Both the position numbers and the translations under genes were made by a program. Positions 29,540 through 41,941 of a stretch of DNA of 64,000 bases are shown here, piece by piece. A model generated the notes under the pieces. That model was not told the origin of the DNA, did not search any database, and was given only the letters and a program-made list of their open reading frames with translations. Source of the stretch: RYN-133 sp963754285. Its GTDB lineage: Bacteria; Actinomycetota; Actinomycetes; Mycobacteriales; Jatrophihabitantaceae. The stretch is taken from assembly GCA_963754285.1 (NCBI GenBank), contig CAVWFN010000009.1, forward strand, positions 1 to 64,000, read 5' to 3'. Every line of letters starts with the position of its first letter. Position 1 is the stretch's first letter.

Positions 29540-30367
29540 CTACAGCGCCTCGACGGGCGGGAGCCCGAACATCGTGGGCGCGTTCTGGACGTGCTCGCGG
29601 ATGTCCTCGCGCTTGCCGTCCGGCGTGTCGATCCACGAGAACAGCGGGGCGTCGACCTCAGGGTTCACGAAGTACATGAGCGACTGGCGGTCGTCGAGGC
29701 CGTGGTTGCGGACCTGGTGGTACAGCGGTGGGATCTTGCCGCCGGACAGTGCGGTGAGCACCGAGCCCGGCATGATCACGATCTCGTCGGCGTCAGGCAG
29801 CATCGGCTTGACCTCGTCGTTGACGTAGATCTCGAGGCCGGGTGCGGTCGCGTGCAGCACGGTGACCATGTGGCCGTCCTCGTGCTTGTCCTGCAGCAGG
29901 TCGCGCTCGGCCGGCGTCGGCAGGCAGTAGTTCATCTGCAGGTACGACGCCTTCTCGAACTCCGGTGCCTGCCCGGCGTGGAAGCTCTTCGACACCTCGT
30001 CCAGGATCGCGTGGACGAGCGGGGCGAGCGAGTCGCGCCATGACAGGAACGACTCGGTCACGTCGCTGATGTCAGCGGCGTTCGGGATGAGGTCGAGGCG
30101 ACTCGACCAGACGGTGAAGCACTCGTTCATGTCCGGACGCTCCGGAGTGAGCGAGTACTCGATCCCGAAGGGCCGGTAGCCGTAGTTGTGGTCGGTGCTG
30201 CCGTGAGCGATCTTGTCCTCGAGCGGACGCCGGAAGAACCTGTTCGCCGTGGCGATCGCGGTCTGCAGGTTGTGGGCGTCGGTGTCGGACAGTTTCACGA
30301 CCGCGTAGCCCTGGTCGAGGATGTCTCGTGCGGCTTTGGTTACCGCTGTGGTGACGGTTGCAGTCAC
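29540..30367 (-). CDS. 2-oxoglutarate/Fe(II)-dependent dioxygenase, isopenicillin N synthase-like
   Basis: A 275-residue double-stranded beta-helix oxygenase. The iron triad is visible as H162-x-D164 in DKHEDGHMVTVLH and H217 in YHQVRNHG. The 2OG-binding arginine-x-serine follows in DRQSLMYFVNP. No plant-type hormone or antibiotic pathway lies nearby, so the substrate is unknown. The GTG at 30367 has AGGA 6 nt upstream. It is convergent with the aldo/keto reductase and follows the end of the pyr operon by 148 nt on the same strand, in a region with no other recognisable gene. Confidence 0.88.
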   Translation of the reverse strand: MTATVTTAVTKAARDILDQGYAVVKLSDTDAHNLQTAIATANRFFRRPLEDKIAHGSTDHNYGYRPFGIEYSLTPERPDMNECFTVWSSRLDLIPNAADISDVTESFLSWRDSLAPLVHAILDEVSKSFHAGQAPEFEKASYLQMNYCLPTPAERDLLQDKHEDGHMVTVLHATAPGLEIYVNDEVKPMLPDADEIVIMPGSVLTALSGGKIPPLYHQVRNHGLDDRQSLMYFVNPEVDAPLFSWIDTPDGKREDIREHVQNAPTMFGLPPVEAL

Positions 30368-30515
30368 AGTTGTTCCTTCCCTGTGGGGTCGGGTTCGTGC
30401 ATGGACAAGGGATAGTTCGGGCCACAGCCCGCGCAGACCATACCGATTTCACCTCAACCGTGCCCGAAGGCAGACCGAGGACGAGACCGGGTTCTCACTT
30501 TGTGCGGGTTGCGGC

Positions 30516-31344
30516 CTAGTTGCGCAAGAACCCGAACTGTGTGACCTGGCTCACGACGGCGTCGCGCAGGGCCGTCACGTCGGGCCCGTGGCGCAGCACC
30601 TCGCGCGAGACGCTCGGTACGACGTTGCGCAGCGCGTCGCCGAAGATGCGGCGGACGTCGTCGGCTGTGCCGCCCTGGGCGCCGACGCCTGGGACGAGGT
30701 ACGGGCCGTTGAGAGCGCCGAGCTGCGCGACCGCCGTGCCGATCGTGGCGCCGACGACCACGCCGAGGCTGCCGAGCGGGTCGGCGCCGGCGTTGCGCTC
30801 GGCGAGGTCGTCGATGACCAGTTGCGCGACCGTGCGTCCGTCCTCGGCGCGGGCGTGCTGCACCTGCGGGCCGTCGGGATTGGACGTGAGCGCGAGCACG
30901 AACAAGCCGGTGCCGTGCCGGGCGCACAGGTCGAAGGCCGGCTCGAGCGAACCGACGCCGAGGTAGGGGCTGACCGTGATCGCATCGCAGGCCAGCGGCG
31001 ATGCCGGGTCGAGGTAGGCACGCGCGTACCCGGCCATCGTCGTGCCGATGTCGCCGCGCTTGACGTCGAGCACGACGAGCGCGCCGGCGCCTCGGCACGC
31101 CGCCACGGTGCGCTCGAGCACGGCGATCCCGCGCGACCCGTACGGCTCGAACAGTCCCGACTGCGGCTTGATCACCGCGACCGTGCCCGCGAACGCTTCG
31201 ACGCAGATGTCGGCGAAGCGGGCGAGTCCGTCGACGTCGTCCGTCGAGTCCCCACGACTCGAGCAGCGCGGGATGCGGGTCGATGCCGACGCACAGCGAG
31301 CCGCGCTCGTCCAGAGCTGCGTCGAGACGCTTGCCGAACGTCAT
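30516..31344 (-). pseudogene. pyrF: Orotidine 5'-phosphate decarboxylase, frameshifted
   Basis: Last step of UMP synthesis. The N-terminus MTFGKRLDAALDERGSLC, followed by VGIDPHPALLESWGLD, is in one frame; the rest, from DGLARFADICVEAF through VLDVKRGDIGTTMAGYARAY (the catalytic DxKxxD-type segment) to the C-terminus, is in another. One extra base in the CC run at 31241-31242 explains it: removing it gives an uninterrupted protein of about 275 residues of the mycobacterial-type PyrF. The ATG at 31344 overlaps the pyrD stop as ATGA. UMP synthesis normally needs this gene, so a sequence error is as likely as true inactivation. Confidence 0.9.
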
Positions 31345-32289
31345 ACGGTCACGAGCTCCTCGTCGTTTGCGCGATGGGCGAAGCCAACGGCATCGGACAG
31401 GCTGGCGAACCCTCGAGCATCGAGTGCCTGCTCGAGTTCGGACAGGACGCGGACGGGCGCATTCGGATCGCCGAACACTGCCGTGCCGACCGATACCGCG
31501 GCCGCGCCGGCGAGGATGAACTGCAAGCGCGTCCAGACCCGTGCGGATGCCACCCATCCCGAGAATCGGCAGGTGCGGCAAGGCATTGCGCACCTGCCAG
31601 ACGCAGCGCACCGCGACCGGACGGATCGCCGGGCCGCTCAGCCCGCCGGTCACGCCACCCAGGGCGGGACGCAGCGTGTCGGTGTCGATCACCATTCCGA
31701 GCAGGGTGTTGATGAGAGAGAACCCGTCGACCCCGGCGTCGGCGCAGGCGCGCGCGATCAGGGTGATGTCGGTGACGTCGGGCGAGAGTTTGGCGAAGAC
31801 CGGCTGGGCGGGGTCGGCCACACGGCGCACCGCGCCGATCACGCGTGACGACGCGATCGCGTCGCAGGCGAAGACCTGGCCGCGGCTCTCGACGTTCGGG
31901 CACGAGATGTTGACCTCGATCATCGACACGGCCGGGTGGCCGGCGAGGCGCCGCGCCAGGTCGACGTATTCGTCGGTGTGCGATCCGGCGATCGACACCA
32001 CCGTGCGCGCACCGTGGTCAGCGAGCCAGGCCAGGTCGTTGGCGATGAACGACTCGATGCCGGGGCCCTGCAGGCCGATCGAGTTGAGCATGCCGCTCGG
32101 CGTCTCGGCCATGCGCGGCGTCGGACGTCCCGACCGCGGTTGCGACATGATCGATTTCGTGACGACGGCACCGAGCGTCGAGACGTCGAAGAACTGGTGC
32201 AACTCGCGGCCGGCGGCCGAACACCCGGACGCGGTGAGCACCGGGTTCGGCAACTCGAGCGGGCCGAGCCGGGCGGTCATGTCAGCCAT
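31341..32289 (-). pseudogene. pyrD: Dihydroorotate dehydrogenase (class 1B catalytic subunit), frameshifted
   Basis: Oxidises dihydroorotate to orotate with FMN, passing electrons to PyrK. The reading frame from the ATG at 32289 is clean through VNISCPNVESRGQVF and GMGGIRTGLDA; then the family sequence LQFILAGAAAVSVGTAVFGD continues in another frame. One extra base in the AA at 31525-31526 (TT on the coding strand, CTTGCAG where CTGCAG is expected) accounts for it. Repaired, it is about 315 residues. It lies 1 nt after pyrK and overlaps pyrF by 4 nt. Confidence 0.9.
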
Positions 32290-32290
32290 A

Positions 32291-33144
32291 TCAGTGCGTT
32301 CCCATCGAATCGGCGCCGACGAGGTCGGGCGGGAGCGTCCCGACGTCGTTCCAGCGCACGCGATCGGCGTCGAAGACCGGGCCGTCGACGCAGGAGCGGA
32401 CGAAGCGCGATTGCCCGTCGTCACCGCGCACCGGCAGCACACAGGTCATGCAGACGCCGATGCCGCAGGCCATCGACTCCTCGACGGCGACCTGGGCCCG
32501 GATCGAGTGAGCGCGCGCCACATCGCCGACCGCGCGCAGCATGGGCATCGGGCCGCACGCGTAGATCACTTCGGCGTTGACGCGGGCGATCGCGTCGGGC
32601 AGCACGTCGGTGACGAGTCCGCGCGTGCCACCGCTGCCGTCGTCGGTCGTGACGGTGACCTTGCCGACCAGCCGCTTGGCCACGATCTCGCCGAAGAGAC
32701 GGTCGGCGCTCGCCGCACCGATGACGATCTCGACCGTTGAGCCGTTGGCCAGCAGGGCCTGCGCGAGCGGGATCAGCGGCGCCGTGCCGTATCCGCCACC
32801 GACCAGCACCGCAGGCGACGGCCCCGACGGGATCGGGAACGGCGTGCCGAGCGGTCCGACGATGTCGAGGACGTCGCCGGTGCGGCGCTGGGTCAGCCAG
32901 CGCGTCCCCGCGCCGTGTTCGGCGACGACGAACTGAACGGTCCCGGCGAATTCACCGCCAGGAGTCGCGCTGTAGAGCGCGAACGCGCGCCGCAGCAACA
33001 TCGCGGTGTTCTCGCCGCCGACACCGACCGCGACGAATTGGCCCGGCTGGGCGGCCTTCGCGATCCCGGGCGCGACCACCGTGAATTGGAAGTACGCGCC
33101 GACCTTCTGCACCGAGAAGATCTCGCAGGTCTCCTGTACCGGGC

Positions 33145-33148
<4 letters not shown>
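32291..33148 (-). CDS. pyrK: Dihydroorotate dehydrogenase electron-transfer subunit
   Basis: An FAD and [2Fe-2S] protein that passes electrons from PyrD to NAD+, making this a class 1B enzyme. The 285 residues contain the FAD-binding LLRRAFALYSAT, the NAD-binding VLVGGGYGTAPLIPLAQALL and the cluster cysteines in MACGIGVCMTCVLPV with a fourth in RSCVDGPVF. The GTG at 33148 overlaps the carB stop as GTGA. It lies between carB and pyrD. Confidence 0.95.
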
Positions 33149-36435
<3,287 letters not shown>

Positions 36436-36443
<8 letters not shown>

Positions 36444-37545
36444 TTCCCATCCCACGGTCGAGAAGCTCCACGAAGCGGTCGAACAAGTAGCTGGCGTCAT
36501 GCGGCCCCGCCGCCGCCTCGGGGTGGTACTGCACGCTGAATGCCCTGGTATCTCGAGCGATCAGTCCCTCCACGACGTTGTCGTTCAGGCAGATGTGGCT
36601 GACCTCGACGGCGCCGAAGTCGGTCTGGCTCGACCGCTCGAGCGGGGCGTCAACGGCGAAGCCGTGGTTGTGCGCGGTGATCTCGACCTTGCCGGTCGCG
36701 CGGTCCTGCACCGGCTGGTTGATGCCGCGGTGGCCGTAGCCCAGCTTGTACGTTCCGAAGCCGAACGCCCGTCCGAGCACCTGGTTGCCGAAGCAGATGC
36801 CGAAGATCGGCAGCTCGCGACGCAGCAGCTCGCGAACCGTCTCGACGGCGGCATCGGCCGTGGCAGGGTCGCCGGGGCCGTTGGCAAGGAACACCGCGTC
36901 GGCCCCGGTCGCGATGACGTCGTCGGCGGACGCCGTGGAGGGCAATACATGACTGGTGATGCCGCGCTCGGCCATGCGGTGTGGCGTCATCGCCTTGATG
37001 CCGTAGTCGAGCGACGCAACCGTGAAGCGCTTGGCGCCGATCGCATCGACTACATAGGGTTCGGGCGTCGTCACCTCGGCCGACAGGTCGGCACCGGTCA
37101 TCGGCGGCGAATCGAGCACCTTGCGCAGCAGCGTTTCTTGGTCGGACGTGGTCGAGATGCCGCACCGCATCGCACCGCGCTCGCGCAGGTGCCGGGTCAG
37201 CGCGCGAGTGTCGATGCCGCTGATTCCGACGATGCCCTGCGCGACGAGTTCGTCGTCGAGACTGCGTGTCGCGCGCCAGTTGGACGGACGCCGGGCCGGG
37301 TCGCGCACGACGTAGCCACTGACCCAGATGCGTCGCGATTCCGGGTCCTCGTCGTTCACACCGGTGTTGCCGATGTGCGGCGCCGTCTGCACGACCACCT
37401 GGCGGTGGTAGCTCGGGTCGGTGAGCGTCTCTTGATAACCGGTCATGCCCGTCGAGAACACGGCCTCACCGAACGTCTCGCCGCTCGCGCCGTACGAGTC
37501 GCCGGTGAACGTCCGGCCGTCTTCGAGCACCAGGATCGCCGTCAC
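36436..37545 (-). CDS. carA: Carbamoyl-phosphate synthase small chain
   Basis: Glutaminase subunit that feeds ammonia to CarB. The protein has 369 residues. Its amidotransferase nucleophile is C251 in IFGICFGNQVLGRAFG, and the catalytic His-Glu pair lies in VQYHPEAAAGPHD. The N-terminal CarA-specific domain begins MTAILVLEDGRTFTGDSYG. The GTG at 37545 overlaps the pyrC stop by 4 nt. Confidence 0.97.
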
Positions 37546-38834
37546 ACCGTCACCCCTGCGAGTCGTCCGTCAAGAACCGTCGGCCTGCCCTCGTAGAACG
37601 TCGCGACGACACGCGCCGGAAGCGTGCGCCCGGCGAAGGGCGTGTTGCGCGACAGCGACGCAAGCGCGGCCGGATCGACCGTCCACGAGGCGCTCGGGTC
37701 GACCAACGTGAGGTTGGCCGGCTCGCCCTTCGCGATCGGACGACCCTGGTTCGCCACCCGTCCGATCCGCGCGGGCCGCATCGACATCCGGTCGGCCACC
37801 CCTGCCCAGTCGAGCAGGTCGGTCTCGACCATCGTCTGCACGATGACACCGAGTGCCGTCTCGAGACCGAGCATGCCGAACGCCGCCTCGCCGAAGGCAT
37901 GGTCCTTGTCGTGCGAGGCGTGCGGCGCGTGGTCGGTCGCGACCGCGTCGATCGTGCCGTCGGCCAGGCCGTCGCGCAGCGCGGCGACGTCTTCGGCCGG
38001 GCGCAACGGCGGATTCACCTTGAACACCGGATCGTATTGATCGAGCAGGTCGCAGGTGAGCAGCAGGTGGTGCGGCGTCACCTCGGCGGTGACGTCGATG
38101 CCGCGCTGCTTGGCCCAGCGGATCACCTCGACGGAGCCGGCTGTCGACACGTGGCACACGTGCAGCCGCGAACCGGTGTGCTCGGCGAGCATCACGTCGC
38201 GGGCGATGATCGACTCTTCGGCGACCGCGGGCCAGCCGGGCAGGCCGAGCCGTCCGGAGACCTCACCTTCGTGCGCGCAGGCGTTGTGGTCTGCCAGGCG
38301 CGGATCCTGCGCGTGTTGCGCCACCGCAGCGCCGAACGGCTTGACGTATTCGAGCGCGCGGCGCATCAGCCGGGCGTCGTGGACGCACTTGCCGTCGTCG
38401 GAGAACAGCCTTACCGCCGCGGCAGATCGCGCCATGTTGCCGATCTCGGCGAGCTGTTCGCCCGCCAGGCGCTTCGACACCGCTCCGACCGGCCGGACGT
38501 CGACGAGACCCGCGGCGCGACCGAGCCGCGCGACCTGCTCGACGATCTCGGCGCTGTCTGCGACGGGGTCGGTGTTGGCCATCGCGTGCACCGCGGTGAA
38601 GCCACCGAGAGCCGCTGCGGCCGAACCCGTCGCGATCGTCTCGGTGTCCTCGCGGCCGGGTTCGCGCAGGTGGGTGTGCAGGTCGACCAACCCCGGTAGC
38701 AGCACGAGCCCGTCGGCATCGAGCTCGCGATCTCCGGACAGGTCGGCGCCGACACCCGCGATCACGCCGTCTTCGATCAGCACGTCGGTCGGCTTGCCGC
38801 CGAGCGGACGCACGCCCTTCACGAGCCAACTCAT
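37542..38834 (-). CDS. pyrC: Dihydroorotase
   Basis: Cyclises carbamoyl-aspartate to dihydroorotate. This 430-residue class I dihydroorotase has the zinc motif H53-T-H55 in LVDLHTHLREPG, further zinc ligands in VCHVSTAG, and the catalytic aspartate in ATDHAPH. The ATG at 38834 overlaps the pyrB stop as ATGA. No small ORF lies between pyrC and carA, unlike in Streptomyces. Confidence 0.97.
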   Translation of the reverse strand: MSWLVKGVRPLGGKPTDVLIEDGVIAGVGADLSGDRELDADGLVLLPGLVDLHTHLREPGREDTETIATGSAAAALGGFTAVHAMANTDPVADSAEIVEQVARLGRAAGLVDVRPVGAVSKRLAGEQLAEIGNMARSAAAVRLFSDDGKCVHDARLMRRALEYVKPFGAAVAQHAQDPRLADHNACAHEGEVSGRLGLPGWPAVAEESIIARDVMLAEHTGSRLHVCHVSTAGSVEVIRWAKQRGIDVTAEVTPHHLLLTCDLLDQYDPVFKVNPPLRPAEDVAALRDGLADGTIDAVATDHAPHASHDKDHAFGEAAFGMLGLETALGVIVQTMVETDLLDWAGVADRMSMRPARIGRVANQGRPIAKGEPANLTLVDPSASWTVDPAALASLSRNTPFAGRTLPARVVATFYEGRPTVLDGRLAGVTV

Positions 38835-39799
38835 ACCGTGACCTCCTCGGCGCCGGCGAGCAGCCGGTAGAGCACTGCCATCCGGACGGACACGCCGGCC
38901 TGCACCTGGTTCAAGATCAGCGACCGCGCGCTGTCGGCGGCGGCCGAAGAGATCTCGAGACCGCGGTTCATCGGGCCGGGATGCAGGATCGGCACCTCGT
39001 CGCCGATGAGGTCGAGCCGCGCCGGCGACAGGCCGTACGCGATCGCGTACTCGCGTTCGGTCGGGAAATAGCCGCCCGACATCCGCTCGCGCTGCACCCG
39101 CAGCATCATCACCGCGTCGACGTCGCCGTGCGACTTGCCCGACAGCGTCTCGTCCAGATCCCAGCTCGTCGCGCACGGCCAGGAACCGACCCCGCTCGGC
39201 ATGAGCGTAGGTGGCGCGACGAGCGTCACCCGAGCGCCGAGGGTGTTCAGCAGCAGCACGTTGCTGCGGGCGACCCGGCTGTGCGTGATGTCGCCGACGA
39301 TGACGATGTGGCGATCGGCGAAGTCCTTGATGCGATCACGCAGCGAGTACGCATCGAGCAGTGCCTGTGTCGGGTGTTCGTGGGTGCCGTCGCCGGCATT
39401 GACGACGTGGCAGTCGACCCAGCTCGCGAGCCGATGCACCGCTCCTGACGCGTGGTGGCGCACGACGAGGGCGTCGACGCCCATCGCGGCGACGGTGAGC
39501 GCGGTGTCGCGCAGGGATTCGCCCTTGCTGACGCTCGATCCCTTGGCGCTGACGTTGATGACGTCGGCCGACAGCCACTTGCCGGCGATCTCGAACGAGC
39601 TGCGCGTGCGGGTGGAGTCCTCGAAGAACAGGTTCACCACCGTGCGGCCACGCAGGGGCGGCAGCTTCTTGACCTCGCGGGTCTGGATCGCATGCATCCG
39701 TTGCGCGGTGTCGAGGATCGCCAGGGCCTCGTCGCGATCGAGGTCAGCTGCGCTGAGGAGGTTCTTCAATGGCCTGTTCGCTCCGCCAGCGTCGCTCAT
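38831..39799 (-). CDS. pyrB: Aspartate carbamoyltransferase catalytic chain
   Basis: Condenses carbamoyl phosphate with aspartate. The 322 residues contain the carbamoyl-phosphate loop FFEDSTRTRSSFE (58-70), the HPTQALLD motif and HPGPMNRGLE, which binds aspartate. No regulatory PyrI gene is present. The ATG at 39799 overlaps the pyrR stop as ATGA. Confidence 0.97.
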   Translation of the reverse strand: MSDAGGANRPLKNLLSAADLDRDEALAILDTAQRMHAIQTREVKKLPPLRGRTVVNLFFEDSTRTRSSFEIAGKWLSADVINVSAKGSSVSKGESLRDTALTVAAMGVDALVVRHHASGAVHRLASWVDCHVVNAGDGTHEHPTQALLDAYSLRDRIKDFADRHIVIVGDITHSRVARSNVLLLNTLGARVTLVAPPTLMPSGVGSWPCATSWDLDETLSGKSHGDVDAVMMLRVQRERMSGGYFPTEREYAIAYGLSPARLDLIGDEVPILHPGPMNRGLEISSAAADSARSLILNQVQAGVSVRMAVLYRLLAGAEEVTV

Positions 39800-40362
39800 A
39801 TAACCGCCACCCCGTCCGTCCCGTCGATTTCGGTGAGCGTGACACGCACGTTCTGGGTCGCCGCCGTGGGCACGTTCTTCCCGACGTAGTCGGCGCGGAT
39901 GGGCAGCTGACGGTGGCCGCGGTCGACAAGCACCGCGAGCTGCACGGCGCGCGGGCGGCCGAGTTCGGTGAGCGCATCGAGGGCGGCGCGGATCGTGCGT
40001 CCGGAGAACAGCACGTCGTCGACGAGGATCACGGTGCGGTCGGTGATGCCACCCTCGGGTTCGACCGTCTCGCCGAGCGGACGGACACCGCGCAGGCGCA
40101 GGTCGTCGCGGTAGAGGGTGATGTCGAGCGAGCCGACCGGCAGCTCGACGTCGGCGAAGGCCGCGACCCGCGCGGCGAGCCGCTTGGCGAGCGGGACGCC
40201 GCGGGTCGGGATGCCGAGCAGCACCGCGTCGAAGTCCGACTTGGCGGTGTTCTCGATGATCTCGTGGGCCATCCGGTCGACCACGCGGGCGAGATCCGGG
40301 GCGGAGAGAAGGGTCGACTGCGGGGTGCTCCCGCCAGGTGCGGGCACGCGCGCGCCAGTCAC
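39796..40362 (-). CDS. pyrR: PyrR pyrimidine regulator / uracil phosphoribosyltransferase
   Basis: An RNA-binding regulator of the operon that senses UMP; family members also have uracil phosphoribosyltransferase activity. The 188 residues contain the PRPP loop VILVDDVLFSGRT (111-123) and RGVPLAKRLAARV. It is the first gene of the pyr operon; its leader has a hairpin with the PyrR-binding consensus ending 16 nt before the GTG start, so it can repress its own translation and, through overlaps, the genes behind it. Confidence 0.96.
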   Translation of the reverse strand: MTGARVPAPGGSTPQSTLLSAPDLARVVDRMAHEIIENTAKSDFDAVLLGIPTRGVPLAKRLAARVAAFADVELPVGSLDITLYRDDLRLRGVRPLGETVEPEGGITDRTVILVDDVLFSGRTIRAALDALTELGRPRAVQLAVLVDRGHRQLPIRADYVGKNVPTAATQNVRVTLTEIDGTDGVAVI

Positions 40363-40378
40363 AATTCACCTCGTCCTT

Positions 40379-40398
40379 GTTCGCCTCACGGGACGAAC
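40379..40398 (-). promoter_or_regulatory. PyrR-binding hairpin in the pyrR leader
   Basis: On the coding strand a 5-bp stem GTTCG/CGAAC closes a 10-nt loop TCCCGTGAGG. This loop matches the PyrR RNA consensus UCCNGNGAGG. The hairpin ends 16 nt before the pyrR start codon and is followed at once by AAGGACGAGG, which includes the ribosome-binding site. PyrR bound with UMP would therefore block initiation (translational repression, as described for mycobacteria) rather than act by attenuation; no terminator follows. Confidence 0.85.
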
Positions 40399-40421
40399 GT
40401 TAAAGGTCTTCGGTCGTCGTC

Positions 40422-40427
40422 ACCTTA
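40422..40427 (-). promoter_or_regulatory. Candidate -10 element of the pyr operon
   Basis: TAAGGT on the minus strand, of TANNNT form. It predicts transcription starting near 40415 and a leader of about 50 nt that contains the whole PyrR hairpin. No good -35 element at the usual distance was seen. Confidence 0.5.
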
Positions 40428-40478
40428 GCAGCGGTGCCGCGATGCAACGTTGTGGTGGGTGCGGCGCGTCTAAGGGGT

Positions 40479-40637
40479 ATGGCGGGTGACGACGAGGCCC
40501 TGGAGATCGTTTTCTGGTGGCTCGACAGCGAGAACGAGACCTCGATCGAGGAGGAGCTGGACGCCTACCTCGAACCAAAAGCGCCGCGGCGGCGCCGCCT
40601 GCCCTGGCCCGGCCGCCGCACCGCGGCGAGCGTCTGA
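40479..40637 (+). CDS. Small conserved-looking hypothetical protein
   Basis: A 52-residue ORF starting MAGDDEALEIVFWWLDSENE, with an acidic helix-like first half and a very basic tail (PRRRRLPWPGRR). It is divergent from pyrR and ends one base before the end of the next gene on the other strand. I do not recognise a family. The clear charge partition and third-position GC favour a real gene; the ribosome-binding site is weak, and an in-frame GTG at 40434 is an alternative start. Confidence 0.55.
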   Translation: MAGDDEALEIVFWWLDSENETSIEEELDAYLEPKAPRRRRLPWPGRRTAASV

Positions 40638-40856
40638 CTAGTCAGCCACCTGTTCGCTCACCGTGGCGCGCCGCCGGCGCAGCCCGTCCAGGACGCCTTC
40701 GAGCTCCTCGCGGTTGGTGAGCACCGCCGCACGCTCCTCGGGCTCGATCGGGCCGGCGTCTGCCAGCTGGTCGCGCAAGCCGTCGATATCGCGGGTCACC
40801 TGGTCGATCTGCTCATCGATTTCGCGCAGCTCGGCCTTCGGGTCGGATTCAGTCAT
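40638..40856 (-). CDS. Small coiled-coil protein
   Basis: A 72-residue protein, almost wholly charged helix: MTESDPKAELREIDEQIDQV, then two further helical heptad segments (VTRDIDGLRDQLADAG and LTNREELEGVLDGLRRRR). This looks like a short antiparallel coiled coil with a turn at GPIEPEER. No cysteine or membrane segment is seen. The function is unknown. It is tail-to-tail with the 52-residue ORF and divergent from the winged-helix gene. Confidence 0.65.
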   Translation of the reverse strand: MTESDPKAELREIDEQIDQVTRDIDGLRDQLADAGPIEPEERAAVLTNREELEGVLDGLRRRRATVSEQVAD

Positions 40857-40884
40857 GCCGCCATCGTGTCGCAGGATTGACTCT

Positions 40885-41941
40885 GTGCCCAACCAGGTAC
40901 CCCTCGCCGCGCTGGTTTCGTGGGCGTGGGTCGCGTGCACGATCGAGATCGACAATGCGGTCGAGGCAGCAGCGACCGATCGGGTTGCACGACTGTTCCG
41001 CATCTCGCTGGCGATGTGGGCGAACGGATTGCGCTGCATCGATCCGGACGGGACGACCGTCGGGGAGCTGCGCACGCGCACGCATGCCGACTGCAACGTG
41101 CCGGGGCTGGAGCGGTGGCGCTGGCTCGAGGTCGTCTCGCCGGACGGATCGCCCGGCGCTGGCCGGCGCCCGGGCTACGGCAGCCGGCGCGCAATGACGG
41201 ACGCGACGATCCTGCGTCCGACCCGGGCGGGTCAGTTCGCCCAGCGGGTCTGGCCTGCGGCGGTCGAAAAGATCGAGGACCGATGGCGCGAGCGGTTCGG
41301 CGCGAGCGTCGTCGACGAGCTGCGCGCCGCACTGCAGCCGGCTGAGCGAACCGGCCTGCCGTGGGCGCCGCCGGAGATCCGCCCGACCGACGGCTTCCGA
41401 TCACGGGTTTTCGCGACCGAGACCGATGATCCGTCCGACGAGCTGCCGCTTGTCGTCCTGCTCGCACAAGCGCTCACTGGGGCGACACTGCGCCACGAGC
41501 GCGACGCCGAGGTGTCTGCACCCCTGGGCGCGAACGTGTTGCGCGTGATCGACTCGGATGAAGTGGCGGTGCGTGAGCTGCCGCGGCTTGGTGGGATCTC
41601 GAAGGAAGCCGTGGCCATGTCGGTGAACTACCTGCAGCGCACCGAGCTCGCCGAGCAGCGCCCGCAGCGACGCATCGCGCTGACCGTCTCCGGGCTGGAC
41701 GCGCTCGACGGCTACTACCACCGCGCTGGTGGGTATCGCGACGCCCGCCTGCGCGCAGCCCTGCAGGCGGTGCTTCGCCCAGCCCGATGCGCTGATCGCC
41801 GGGCTGACTCCGCCGGACGGCTGCTGGCGGGCCGATCCGCCCTACCGCGCGCACACGCAGCGGCTGTTAGCCGATCCCACGAATGCGCTGCCGTGGCAGC
41901 CCATGGTGCTGCACCGCGGCGGGTGGCCGGACGGCAGCTAG
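40885..41941 (+). pseudogene. Winged-helix (MarR-like) protein, frameshifted near C-terminus
   Basis: Starts at the GTG at 40885 (AGGA 8 nt upstream): MPNQVPLAALVSWAWVACTI, then IEIDNAVEAAA. It has two helix-turn-helix-like regions, one near LRTRTHADCNVPGLERWRW and one near VRELPRLGGISKEAVAMSVN. The latter resembles the C-terminal winged helix of a known actinobacterial hypothetical family. After LRAALQAVL the frame changes and continues QPDALIAGLTPPDGCWRADP to the stop at 41941. One extra T in the TT at 41774-41775 explains the break; repaired length is about 351. It shares the CTAG stop palindrome with the convergent MFS gene. Confidence 0.75.
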
